This document shows positions 7,526 through 15,493 of a DNA stretch of 43,151 nt, piece by piece. Origin of the DNA: Faecalibacterium sp. Its GTDB lineage: Bacteria > Bacillota > Clostridia > Oscillospirales > Ruminococcaceae. The DNA lies in NCBI GenBank assembly GCA_029264955.1, contig JARHYC010000018.1, positions 1 through 43,151 on the forward strand, written 5' to 3'. A program made the translations under genes and the position numbers. Numbering within the stretch: the stretch's first letter is position 1; every line of letters starts with the position of its first letter. The notes beneath the pieces are model-generated. The model saw only the letters and a program-made list of their open reading frames with translations. It made no database searches and was not told the origin of the DNA.

Positions 7526-8224
7526 ATGAAAAAATCACTGAAAACACTTTCCGTGCTGGTTATGACTGTACTGCTCAGCGTCAATGTAACTGCATTTGCT
7601 GCAGATGCCAGCATCGTTTACAAAGGCAGCGGAAGTTCTGAACCGTTTGTAACGCTTCCCGGTGATGATTTGTTTGGCGGTTTCAAAAATGTAATGCCTG
7701 GTGATGTACGCACGGAAGACATTACCGTCAAAAACAAGTTTGATGGCTCTGACGAAGTCTTCATTTATATGCAGGCTGTTCCCCACAAGGTCAACAACCC
7801 GCTCAGCCCTGAAGTTGCAGCAAAAGAGGATCTGGACTCTATGAAGGATTTCCTCCATCAGATGAAACTGACTGTAACACAGGATGGCAAGGTTCTTTCG
7901 CAGGATACTTCAGAAAAGCCGGCCGGCTTAGCAGAAAGTATTCTGGTTGGACAATTTAAGGGCAAGGGTTCCAGTGAGATTCAGGTCACGCTGTCTGTTC
8001 CCATTGAGATGGGTAATGAATATGCAGACCGCATCGGTGAAGTTGACTGGGTTTTCTACGCAAGCGAAATCAATAATCCCCCAGTTACTCCTAATACTCC
8101 TAACAATTCCAATAACTCCCATTCGCCTAAGACTGGTGATACAACCGACACAGCACTTTACCTGATGCTTATGTTGTTCAGCGCTGCTTCTGTAGTGGTT
8201 CTGATTAAGGAACGTAAATCCTAA
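7526..8224 (+). CDS. Sortase-anchored TasA-like protein, probable fibre base
   Basis: A 232-residue surface protein. It has an ordinary signal peptide ending A-F-A-A near residue 26, not a SipW-type one. The mature domain carries N-V-M-P-G-D and D-I-T-V-K-N with a beta-sandwich pattern like the fibre subunits. An Asn/Pro-rich linker leads to a sorting signal: S-P-K-T-G at 200-204, a hydrophobic helix and a basic K-E-R-K-S tail. Sortase would link it to peptidoglycan. No sortase gene is in the locus, so a housekeeping enzyme must serve. The ribosome site AAGGAGG (7512-7518) overlaps the previous stop codon. As the last gene and the only wall-anchored product, it is the best candidate for attaching the fibre to the cell wall. 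Confidence 0.85.
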   Translation: MKKSLKTLSVLVMTVLLSVNVTAFAADASIVYKGSGSSEPFVTLPGDDLFGGFKNVMPGDVRTEDITVKNKFDGSDEVFIYMQAVPHKVNNPLSPEVAAKEDLDSMKDFLHQMKLTVTQDGKVLSQDTSEKPAGLAESILVGQFKGKGSSEIQVTLSVPIEMGNEYADRIGEVDWVFYASEINNPPVTPNTPNNSNNSHSPKTGDTTDTALYLMLMLFSAASVVVLIKERKS

Positions 8225-8230
8225 TGTAAC

Positions 8231-8272
8231 AAAAACGGCACAGTCAATCTAACAATTGGCTGTGCCGTTTTT
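8231..8272 (+). terminator. Terminator at the end of the fibre locus
   Basis: Stem AACGGCACAG with CTGTGCCGTT, flanked by A and T runs. It ends the plus-strand locus and can also serve the converging Nudix gene. Confidence 0.93.
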
Positions 8273-8314
8273 ATTTGTGCTTCTAGTAATGCAAACAAAT
8301 GCAAAATCTGCTCT

Positions 8315-8707
8315 TTATTTCGCCTCATACTCTGCCTGCAACTTTTGTAATATCACTACATCTGCAGGGCAGAACTCGTATTCTGGGATTTCCTTTGGTG
8401 TGATCCAACGAATATCATTATGTTCCAGCATCTGTGGAACACCTTCCATAATCTGTGCATGAAACAGGGTCAAGTGTACTGTTAAATCCGGATAGGTGTG
8501 CGTCACTTCCATAAAGACTTCACCAACTGATACTGTGATATTCAGTTCTTCCTGACACTCCCGAATCAGTGCCTGTGGCTTTGTTTCGCCCGACTCGACC
8601 TTGCCCCCTACGAACTCCCACAAAAGCCCTCTGGCCTTGTGTTTTGGCCTTTGGCAAATCATAAAGCGCTCTCGATTCCAAATTAGTGCGGCTACCACTT
8701 CTGTCAT
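8315..8707 (-). CDS. Nudix hydrolase, MutT-like (8-oxo-dGTP diphosphatase type)
   Basis: A 130-residue cytoplasmic enzyme. The Nudix box is complete: G-G-K-V-E-S-G-E-T, seven residues, then R-E-C-Q-E-E-L. The N-terminal strand T-E-V-V-A-A-L-I and the W-E-F-x-G-G-K-V-E region match small MutT-type proteins that hydrolyse oxidised dGTP. Exact substrate specificity cannot be read from sequence. ATG8707 is preferred because AAAGGAGA lies seven bases before it; an in-frame ATG at 8734 would start inside the terminator of the upstream gene. The gene begins 27 bases after that terminator, so read-through from the reductase gene may express it. Confidence 0.88.
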   Translation of the reverse strand: MTEVVAALIWNRERFMICQRPKHKARGLLWEFVGGKVESGETKPQALIRECQEELNITVSVGEVFMEVTHTYPDLTVHLTLFHAQIMEGVPQMLEHNDIRWITPKEIPEYEFCPADVVILQKLQAEYEAK

Positions 8708-8733
8708 GGGCAGATCTCCTTTCCATCCAGACA

Positions 8734-8770
8734 TAAAAAGGCGACCCCGGCAAAATGTCGGAGTCGCCTT
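8734..8770 (-). terminator. Terminator after the flavocytochrome-type reductase
   Basis: On the minus strand, AAGGCGAC and GTCGCCTT form the stem, continued by a short C/G stem, and a run of Ts follows. It lies 25 bases beyond the reductase stop codon. Confidence 0.9.
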
Positions 8771-8794
8771 CTGCTTTACTGTAATATTCCGTAA

Positions 8795-10681
8795 TCAGCC
8801 TACATAAGCACTTGCGCTCTCGCCAGCAATGTGACCAAAGACCGTAAAGTCTGCCACAGCGTTGCCGCCCAGACGGTTTGCACCGTGGACGCCGCCAGCT
8901 ACTTCGCCTGCTGCAAACAGGCCCGGAATCACGTTACCCTCAGCATTCAGGACCTCGGTCTTAGCATTGATTGCCAAGCCGCCCATGGTGTGATGAACAC
9001 CAGCGGTAACCTTGATTGCATAGTAAGGAGCCTTGTTCAGCTGCTTGGTGAAGCTAGTACGACCAAAATCGGGGTCATTCTTCTGCTCCACATAACTGTT
9101 CCAATTCTGCATCGTTTCTGCAAGTGCAGCCGGATCAACTTCGATTGCTGCGGCCAACTCCTCAACAGTTTCACCAGTGAAGGTAAATCCCTTCTTGATA
9201 TATCCCTGGATAACAGCGGAATTGTCGACCATCTCCTGGTCAACAACCAGCCAGCTGTAGCTGCCAGGCTGTGCGATTTCTGCTGCGGAAACCACGTCGC
9301 GTGTGCTAACTTCATCAATGAAGCGCTTACCCTCAGAGTTAACCAAGATTGCACCATCGCCACGCAACCCCTCAGTAATCAGAGCTGCAGAATCAAACTG
9401 AACAGTGGGATGAATCTGGATCTGATCCATATCCACGGTATCTGCACCGATAGCAGTTGCCATCTCAATACCCTGACCCATTGCACCAGGAGCGTTGGTG
9501 GACATGAACCCCTTCAGGTTCGGTGCATACTTAACGACCATTTCGGAATTATAACCGAAACCGCCCGTTGCCAGAACCACAGCCTTTGCATTCACAGTAA
9601 TAGTCTCGCCGTTCTTGCCAGTAGCAACAACGCCGGTAACTTTACCGTCAGCCGTCAGGATTTCGTTTGCGGTAGTTTCCATCAGGATCTCAATGCCGCG
9701 AGAAGTACAGTTCTCTTGCAACAGAGGAATCATGTAAGAGCCAACCGCAACTGTCTTGCCCTCGTCGTTGACAGGCTTGTGAATACGCTTGACAGAAGCA
9801 CCACCAAATGCACCAACCTGCTTCAAATCGATATTGATGGACTTCAGCCACTCGATAGCCGGAGCAGAATTCTCGCACAGAGCATCTACCAGAGCGGGAT
9901 TGTTCACACCCTTACCACCAACCAGAGTATCCAGCTTCATCAGTTCGACAGAGTCAAAGTAACCCTGCGGGTTCTTCTGATACTCTGCCCACTGCTGTGC
10001 CACGGTTTCAGCTAGGCTGGTGATCACTTCGTTATCTGCGTAATCTTTCTTAGCCTTTTCCAACGTCTTTTCAACGCCAGCTGCTTCACCGAATTCGTTT
10101 TCGTCCTGGTTCGGGGTGTGAGCCGCATTCATACCGCCAGTTGCCAGCTTAGAGTTGCCACCAACCAGTGCCTGGCTCTCCAGAATAATGACCTTCTTGC
10201 CAGCATCTGCTGCAGTAATGGCCGAAACCATACCTGCGCCACCTGCACCGACAACAACGACATCTGCATCGTAAACAACATCCTCTGCATCAGCAGAACT
10301 TGCTGCACCACTCTTCAGATCAGCAACAGTCAGACCAGCATTTTCCAGAGCAGCAGCTGCTGCTTCCAGAATTGCCTTAGAGGAAATCGTTGCACCGCTC
10401 ATGGTGTCCACTTCAATGGAGTTCTGCTGCATCATTGCTGCAGGCAACTTTTCCAGAGCGACAGAACCAACGCCCTCAGTCTCATCGGCGCCTTCAGCCG
10501 TTGCGGCAGTAATTACACCGCCATCAACAGTCAACGTAACGGTAATGTCACCGCCAAAGCCTTTTGCTGTAGCGGTACCGGTAACAGCGGCTGCACCAGC
10601 ATCCTTGCTGGAAGCGCCGCAGGCTGCCAGCGACAGTACCATTGTCAGAGCCATTAGGATTGCAATTACGCGATTTTTCAT
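8795..10681 (-). CDS. Secreted flavinylated FAD-dependent reductase (fumarate reductase/UrdA type)
   Basis: A 628-residue lipoprotein. Residues 1-21 are a signal with lipobox L-A-A-C21. An FMN-binding domain (about 33-112) carries D-T-M-S-G-A-T98, the site where ApbE enzymes attach FMN to threonine. An FAD domain begins near residue 135 with V-V-V-G-A-G-G-A-G and ends with G-V-H-H-T-M-G-G and R-L-G-G-N-A, typical of flavocytochrome c, fumarate and urocanate reductases. Such extracellular enzymes pass electrons from FMN through FAD to a small unsaturated acceptor. The actual acceptor is unknown. No haem motifs are seen. The start has AGGAGA upstream. It lies 61 bases after the related FMN lipoprotein and is probably co-transcribed with it. 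Confidence 0.88.
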   Translation of the reverse strand: MKNRVIAILMALTMVLSLAACGASSKDAGAAAVTGTATAKGFGGDITVTLTVDGGVITAATAEGADETEGVGSVALEKLPAAMMQQNSIEVDTMSGATISSKAILEAAAAALENAGLTVADLKSGAASSADAEDVVYDADVVVVGAGGAGMVSAITAADAGKKVIILESQALVGGNSKLATGGMNAAHTPNQDENEFGEAAGVEKTLEKAKKDYADNEVITSLAETVAQQWAEYQKNPQGYFDSVELMKLDTLVGGKGVNNPALVDALCENSAPAIEWLKSINIDLKQVGAFGGASVKRIHKPVNDEGKTVAVGSYMIPLLQENCTSRGIEILMETTANEILTADGKVTGVVATGKNGETITVNAKAVVLATGGFGYNSEMVVKYAPNLKGFMSTNAPGAMGQGIEMATAIGADTVDMDQIQIHPTVQFDSAALITEGLRGDGAILVNSEGKRFIDEVSTRDVVSAAEIAQPGSYSWLVVDQEMVDNSAVIQGYIKKGFTFTGETVEELAAAIEVDPAALAETMQNWNSYVEQKNDPDFGRTSFTKQLNKAPYYAIKVTAGVHHTMGGLAINAKTEVLNAEGNVIPGLFAAGEVAGGVHGANRLGGNAVADFTVFGHIAGESASAYVG

Positions 10682-10742
10682 CGTTTCATTCTCCTCACCG
10701 TACAGTATTCATTTCCTTGTATCCTTGCGGATAATGAATGGA

Positions 10743-11111
10743 TTACTGAGCGTTCTTCAGAGCCTCTGCAGCAGCGGTCTTGATAGCCTCAGAAGTGATG
10801 GTTGCACCAGCATGTGCATCAACCTCAACGCTGTTCTTTTCAATCATTGCCTTGGGCAGTTCTTCCAGAGCAACGGAGCCAACACCCTCGGTCTCGTCTG
10901 CGCCTTCAGCAACAACATTAGTGATCTTGTCGCCTTCCTTGGTAACGGTAACCTTAACTTCACCGCCGAAGCCCTGAGCGGTAGCAGTGCCGGTAACAGC
11001 AGCTGCGCCAGCGCCACCGTTAGCCTCGCTGGAGTTGTTGGAAGAGCCGCAAGCAGCCAGAGCCATGACCATAGACAGAGCCATCAGAATTGCAATAATA
11101 CGCTTGTTCAT
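10743..11111 (-). CDS. Small FMN-binding domain lipoprotein
   Basis: A 122-residue lipoprotein with lipobox L-A-A-C21 and one FMN-binding domain. D98-A-H-A-G-A-T104 matches the ApbE flavinylation motif D-x-x-[SA]-G-A-T. It is clearly homologous to the first 112 residues of the adjacent reductase; both share a V-T-G-T-A-T-A-x-G-F-G-G segment and an A-D-E-T-E-G-V-G-S-V-A-L-E segment, so one arose by duplication of the other. It may be an electron shuttle on the outer membrane face that feeds the reductase. ATG11111 is chosen for AAAGGAG ten bases upstream; a longer frame to 11186 has no ribosome site and would hide the lipobox. Confidence 0.87.
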   Translation of the reverse strand: MNKRIIAILMALSMVMALAACGSSNNSSEANGGAGAAAVTGTATAQGFGGEVKVTVTKEGDKITNVVAEGADETEGVGSVALEELPKAMIEKNSVEVDAHAGATITSEAIKTAAAEALKNAQ

Positions 11112-11443
11112 TGTTATAATCTCCTTTGTTACGTTAAAAATCGTGTGTACCTTCTGCACAGATGAAACCGCTATCAACAACTTCATCTATGCGTTTATGC
11201 ATTATATCACAGACATTGCTAAAAATCTACCCACCCTGTCTCCCAGAATGATAAAAACAAATCGAAGCGCCCATTTTTCCACAAATGCGCTATTTTTATA
11301 AAATATTCTGCAAGTTTTTTATATCTTTTGACTATGCATTTCTGCATTTCTCTTTTATTTCCTACTACTGGCTTTCTCTAATTTGTGGTATACTCAATTT
11401 ATCAATTATTTTCCTGTCTGTACAAACCACAAAGGAGCTTGAT
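11112..11443. promoter_or_regulatory. 332-base divergent intergenic region with two outward promoters
   Basis: No gene is credible here. On the minus strand an extended -10 element (TGATATAAT, TATAAT at 11201-11206) lies about 90 bases before the FMN lipoprotein. On the plus strand TGGTATACT (TATACT at 11389-11394) lies 50 bases before the lipoprotein at 11444. Neither has a good -35 box. The remainder is AT-rich. Confidence 0.55.
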
Positions 11444-12046
11444 ATGAAAAAAAACTTTCAGCTTAGTCTTTTGACTGTTATTTTAGTAAGTGTGCTCGTC
11501 TTGCCCGGCTGCGGAAAAAGCAAACCATCCATATCGGAACCAACTGCACAATCTCCTACTCAGGCTACCCCCACACCCACACCAAAACCAACTGCAGCAC
11601 CTACCACCACACCTGGACCCAATCAGCCTACTGCTGAACCCACTGCTACTCCCGATCCTGATCTGGTAAAAATCACAGATGAAACCTATGCGCATACCAT
11701 GGATGAAATTCTGAATGTCCCCGAGTTATATTTTGAAAGACCCATTCGGATTGAGGGACTATATCTGAAGGAAGAACCAGAGGGCTTGGGCATTACGACA
11801 CACCTTGTCTATCGCATCAGCGATGGATATGGCGCCGATGATGATGGGGACGGCGGTCACGATACGCAGGGTATCCTATTCATTCCTCCCGAAGATTTTT
11901 CTGCGCAAGATGGCGACTGGATTATTGTGCAGGGTATCCTGCGCGACGTGACGATCGACGGGTATCCTTTCCTCGCATTGGATGAAGCACAGGTCATCAT
12001 CGACAATGAGCACCGCGGCTCGGATACCGTGGTCAACTTGCACTGA
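11444..12046 (+). CDS. Lipoprotein of unknown function, paired with a Fur-family gene
   Basis: A 200-residue secreted lipoprotein. A signal peptide ends with V-L-P-G-C (cysteine near residue 25), followed by a Pro/Thr-rich linker of about 45 residues and then a compact domain of about 115 residues. I do not recognise the domain with confidence. It is acidic, contains G-A-D-D-D-G-D-G-G-H-D-T-Q, and has alternating strands with I-R-I-E-G, D-W-I-I-V-Q-G-I and L-A-L-D-E-A, which resemble an OB-fold. ATG11444 has AAAGGAG upstream; the frame is open to 11285 without support. It lies 24 bases before the Fur-family regulator, so a role in metal sensing or acquisition is possible, but this rests on context only. 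Confidence 0.75.
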   Translation: MKKNFQLSLLTVILVSVLVLPGCGKSKPSISEPTAQSPTQATPTPTPKPTAAPTTTPGPNQPTAEPTATPDPDLVKITDETYAHTMDEILNVPELYFERPIRIEGLYLKEEPEGLGITTHLVYRISDGYGADDDGDGGHDTQGILFIPPEDFSAQDGDWIIVQGILRDVTIDGYPFLALDEAQVIIDNEHRGSDTVVNLH

Positions 12047-12070
12047 CTTTACATAAAAGGAGGCAGTATC

Positions 12071-12502
12071 ATGCCACGAAGTCACGGATACAATACAAAA
12101 ACCAGACAGCTCATTCTGGTCTATCTCCAGCAAAATCGTAGTCATGCCGTATCGGCTGCAAACATTTTGCAATACTTGGAAGATTCTGATTTGCCCACCA
12201 GCCCCACCACGGTTTATCGCTATCTGGACAAACTAGCAGCTGAAAATCGTGTGATGAAATATGTTGCTGACAAAGGGGAAAAAGCAGTCTTTCAATATGT
12301 GGATGAAGGTGCACACTGTCAGGAACATTTGCATCTGAAATGCGTTGCATGCGGCAAGATTTACCACTTAGATTGTGGTTTTATGGATGAATTCCGCCAC
12401 CATTTGAAGGAAAGCCACGACTTTGAGCTGGAGTGCAATGGCAGTATTCTGTACGGAACTTGTGCCCAGTGCCGTGCAAAGAGAGCTGGCGAAAAAGAGT
12501 AA
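12071..12502 (+). CDS. Fur family metal-dependent regulator (Zur-like)
   Basis: A 143-residue DNA-binding protein. Residues 1-75 form a winged helix with T-S-P-T-T-V-Y-R-Y-L-D-K-L as the recognition region. The dimerisation half carries H-C-Q-E-H-L-H-L-K-C91-x-x-C94 and a second pair C131-x-x-C134, which bind structural zinc. This layout is common to Fur, Zur and PerR; which metal it senses cannot be decided by eye. ATG12071 has AGGAGGC upstream. It is the second gene after the lipoprotein and is followed by a terminator shared with the copper gene on the other strand. Confidence 0.88.
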   Translation: MPRSHGYNTKTRQLILVYLQQNRSHAVSAANILQYLEDSDLPTSPTTVYRYLDKLAAENRVMKYVADKGEKAVFQYVDEGAHCQEHLHLKCVACGKIYHLDCGFMDEFRHHLKESHDFELECNGSILYGTCAQCRAKRAGEKE

Positions 12503-12520
12503 CACAACTGCCAATACAAT

Positions 12521-12557
12521 AAAAAAGCCCAGATCCTACAGGACCTGGGCTTTTTTT
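12521..12557. terminator. Bidirectional terminator between the Fur gene and copA
   Basis: GCCCAG and CTGGGC arms with further inner pairing are flanked by A and T runs. The two genes converge here, so it probably serves both. Confidence 0.9.
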
Positions 12558-12565
12558 ATTTCACA

Positions 12566-12760
12566 TTAGTCGATGCTGGTAACCGTGTAACCTGCATCGG
12601 TAATAGCCTTGGTTACAGCTTCATCAGAAGCATCGCCGGAAACGGTAGCAATCCCCTTTTCCAGATCGACCTCAGGCGTCAGGCCCAGATTTTCCAGAGC
12701 CTTCTTAACGTGAGCGACACAGTGCATACACATCATACCTTCAATATGAATCGTTTTCAT
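12566..12760 (-). CDS. copZ: Possible internally initiated CopZ-like copper chaperone
   Basis: The last 64 codons of copA can be translated alone. ATG12760 is preceded by a perfect GGAGG (12769-12773) at eight bases, as good as any site in this window. The product would be a complete 64-residue heavy-metal-associated domain with M-x-C11-M-H-C14, the usual CopZ length. Read in frame, the ribosome site encodes T-E-E-T. Cu(I) chaperones of this type hand copper to CopA and to regulators. Either fusion, free chaperone or both may be made. A sequencing error that joined two genes is also possible. Confidence 0.6.
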   Translation of the reverse strand: MKTIHIEGMMCMHCVAHVKKALENLGLTPEVDLEKGIATVSGDASDEAVTKAITDAGYTVTSID

Positions 12761-15151
12761 AGTAGTTTCCTCCGTTGTATTGGTTGTATTATCGTCCTGC
12801 TTTGCTGCAAGATTCAGCGGGCAGGCTTTCGGCATATGATCTTCTGCCAAAAATTCCGGCAGCGGGATTGGTTTCTTACGACTATCATGCTTTGTATTCC
12901 GTACATTGAACAGGTTCAAACGCAATGCATTTGTCACCACGCAGAAGCTGGAAAGACTCATTGCTGCCGCACCCAGCATAGGATTCAGAACAATGCCCCA
13001 GATGGGGAACAACAAACCAGCTGCAACCGGAATACCAATGGTGTTATAGAAGAATGCCCAGAACAAATTTTCATGAATGTTGCGCAGTACCTGACGGGAC
13101 AGACGCATTGCTGCCGTTACATCCAGTAGATTGGAACGCATCAGAACAATATCCGCAGCATCCAGTGCAACGTCTGCACCAGCACCGATGGCAATACCAA
13201 CGTCTGCACGGGTTAGTGCGGGTGCATCATTGATGCCATCACCAACCATAGCAACCTTGCCTGATTTCTGCAATGCACGAACCACTGCTTCCTTATCACC
13301 CGGCAAAACGTCTGCAATCACATGATCCAGACCAGCCTGTGCGCCGATTGCGTCTGCTGTACGACGATTATCGCCCGTCAGCATGACAACGTGTACGCCC
13401 ATTGCCTTCATTTCTGCGATTGCCTGCTTGCTGTCCGGCTTCAGTGCATCTGCTACAGCAATGATACCCAGAATGGTATTGTCCCATGCAAAGTACAGTG
13501 GGGTCTTGCCTTGCTCAGACAGCTGCTCACCCAGCTTCTGCCAGCGATCGGTCAGCAGACCCTTTTCCTGCATCAGAACGGCATTACCGCCCAGCGCAAT
13601 TTTGCCTTCGACGGTACCCTGCACGCCGTGACCCGGCAATGCAGCAAAGCCAGCAGCTTCCTGTACAGAAATGGAACGCTTTTCGCTCTCATCGCAAATT
13701 GCACGCGCCAACGGGTGCTCACTCTTTACTTCCAGTGCTGCTGCAACGGTAAGCAAACGGCTTTCCTCCACGTTTTCTGCGGGGCAAATATCAGTTACAC
13801 CAGGCTTACCTTCGGTGACGGTACCGGTCTTATCCAGCACAACAATATCAGTCTTGCCTGCTGCTTCCAGGACTGCAGCCGTCTTGAATAAAATGCCATG
13901 TTTTGCGCCCATACCGCTGCCGACCATAATGGCAACCGGAGTAGCCAGACCCAGCGCACAGGGGCAACTGATGACCAGAACGCTGATACTGCGTGCAAGT
14001 GCAAAGCCGAAGCTCTGACCTGCCAGCAGCCAAGCAGCAAACGTAATGACTGCAATGGTAATAACAACCGGTACGAAAACGCCGGAAACTTTATCTGCAA
14101 TCTTAGCAATGGGAGCCTTAGTTGCCGAAGCATCCTCCACCATGCGGATAATCTGGGATAAGGTAGTATCGCCACCAACGCGGGTTGCGCGGCATACCAG
14201 AAAACCATTCTGGTTCAAAGTTGCTGCACTGACCAGACTTCCCTCTGCCTTATCCACAGGCAGGCTTTCACCTGTCAAAGCTGCTTCATTTACAGCACTT
14301 TCGCCTTCCAGCACTTCGCCGTCCACTGGGATGCTCTCGCCGGGGCGAACCACAAACACGTCGCCGACCTGCACATCTTCAGCAGGAATTTCCACCTCTT
14401 CACCGTTGCGGCGAACACGGGCAGTTTTGGGTGCCAAATCCATCAAGCTCTTGATTGCATTGGTTGTCTTGCCCTTGCTGCGCGCTTCCAGCATCTTACC
14501 CACGGTAATCAGGGTCAGAATCATTGCAGCGGACTCGAAATACAGGTCATGCATCCAGTGCATTGCACCTGTCATATCTCCATTCCACATGGCGTGTGCC
14601 ATCAGAAAGGTAACCGCCGCACTGTATGCAAAGGACGCTGCGCTGCCCAGCGCAACCAGCGTATCCATGTTCGGTGCACCGTGAATCAATCCCAGTGTGC
14701 CATTCACAAAAAACTTTTGGTTGATGACCATAACCGCCATCGTCAGCACCATCTGATACAGTGCTACCATCATGGGGTTACCGGCAAACCATGCCGGGGC
14801 GGGCCAGCCCCACATTGCTACACCCATGGAAACATACATTAGCGGAATCAGCAATGCAACGCTGGCAATCAGACGACGCATCATTTTCGGGGTTTCGTGA
14901 TCCTCCAAAGCCTCGCGTGCTGCCGCCGGGGATGGCGTCTGCGCCGCATTTTCGGGTGTTGCACCATAGCCTGCTGCGGCAACCGCATCACAAATGCTCT
15001 GTGCAGTAGCCGGTGCGCTGAAGTCAACGCCCATCGAATTGGTAAGCAGACTAACTGACACATTGGTTACGCCCGGTACTGCCGCAACTGCTTTTTCTAC
15101 ATGTGCGCTGCACGCAGCACAGGACATTCCTGTAACAGAAAATCTCTGCAT
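12566..15151 (-). CDS. copA: Copper-exporting P1B-type ATPase with a C-terminal CopZ-like domain
   Basis: An 861-residue membrane pump that expels Cu(I) using ATP. Order: heavy-metal-associated domain with G-M-S-C11-A-A-C14; membrane helices; actuator domain with L-T-G-E-S; the transport motif C396-P-C398; phosphorylated D440-K-T-G-T; S-E-H-P-L-A in the nucleotide domain; and G-D-G-I-N-D-A-P hinge. After the last helices, a linker of about 60 residues leads to a second metal-binding domain with G-M-M-C-M-H-C, close to free-standing CopZ chaperones. A terminal extra domain is unusual for CopA, and an internal ribosome site may release it as a separate protein (see 12566-12760). The gene starts 12 bases after csoR and is copper-regulated through it. 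Confidence 0.93.
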   Translation of the reverse strand: MQRFSVTGMSCAACSAHVEKAVAAVPGVTNVSVSLLTNSMGVDFSAPATAQSICDAVAAAGYGATPENAAQTPSPAAAREALEDHETPKMMRRLIASVALLIPLMYVSMGVAMWGWPAPAWFAGNPMMVALYQMVLTMAVMVINQKFFVNGTLGLIHGAPNMDTLVALGSAASFAYSAAVTFLMAHAMWNGDMTGAMHWMHDLYFESAAMILTLITVGKMLEARSKGKTTNAIKSLMDLAPKTARVRRNGEEVEIPAEDVQVGDVFVVRPGESIPVDGEVLEGESAVNEAALTGESLPVDKAEGSLVSAATLNQNGFLVCRATRVGGDTTLSQIIRMVEDASATKAPIAKIADKVSGVFVPVVITIAVITFAAWLLAGQSFGFALARSISVLVISCPCALGLATPVAIMVGSGMGAKHGILFKTAAVLEAAGKTDIVVLDKTGTVTEGKPGVTDICPAENVEESRLLTVAAALEVKSEHPLARAICDESEKRSISVQEAAGFAALPGHGVQGTVEGKIALGGNAVLMQEKGLLTDRWQKLGEQLSEQGKTPLYFAWDNTILGIIAVADALKPDSKQAIAEMKAMGVHVVMLTGDNRRTADAIGAQAGLDHVIADVLPGDKEAVVRALQKSGKVAMVGDGINDAPALTRADVGIAIGAGADVALDAADIVLMRSNLLDVTAAMRLSRQVLRNIHENLFWAFFYNTIGIPVAAGLLFPIWGIVLNPMLGAAAMSLSSFCVVTNALRLNLFNVRNTKHDSRKKPIPLPEFLAEDHMPKACPLNLAAKQDDNTTNTTEETTMKTIHIEGMMCMHCVAHVKKALENLGLTPEVDLEKGIATVSGDASDEAVTKAITDAGYTVTSID

Positions 15152-15163
15152 GAATATTCCTCC

Positions 15164-15475
15164 TTATTTCATCAATTTTTGCAGCGTCGCACACAATTCA
15201 TCTACCGTATCTAAACGGCCATCCTGAATATCATGCACGACACAGCCTTTAATATGTTGGCCGAGCAGTTCCTTATTGAACGCATTCAGTGCCGCTGTAA
15301 TAGCGCTAACCTGTGTCAGAATATCTACACAGTAGCGGTCGGATTCTACCATATTGCGAACGCCGCGCACCTGACCTTCGATACGGTTTAAGCGGCGAAT
15401 CAAATCCTGGTATTGTTTTTCTTCCCGGTGTTTTGTTTTGCAGCAAGTACAAACTACTTTTTCTTCGTCTGCCAT
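15164..15475 (-). CDS. csoR: CsoR family copper-sensing repressor
   Basis: A 103-residue all-helical repressor. The copper-binding triad typical of CsoR is in place: C49 in Y-C-V-D-I-L-x-Q, H74 and C78 in Q-H-I-K-G-C. The N-terminal helix has R-L-N-R-I-E-G-Q-V-R-G-V, the family signature. An additional C-T-C-C cluster at residues 9-12 is not part of the usual site. Copper binding releases the protein from DNA and turns on the pump. ATG15475 is chosen because AGGAGGA lies five bases upstream; a longer frame to 15571 crosses the operator and promoter. It is the first gene of the csoR-copA operon and sits just behind its own operator. Confidence 0.93.
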   Translation of the reverse strand: MADEEKVVCTCCKTKHREEKQYQDLIRRLNRIEGQVRGVRNMVESDRYCVDILTQVSAITAALNAFNKELLGQHIKGCVVHDIQDGRLDTVDELCATLQKLMK

Positions 15476-15493
15476 GGTATTCCTCCTCGTCAT

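Noticed and set aside
8831-10015. A 394-codon plus-strand frame opposite the reductase
   Set aside because: It lacks a ribosome site and family motifs, and the minus-strand gene has FMN and FAD motifs in the right order.
12566-12760. The idea that copZ is a wholly separate gene
   Set aside because: No stop codon separates it from copA in this sequence, so it is listed as an internal start rather than an independent gene.
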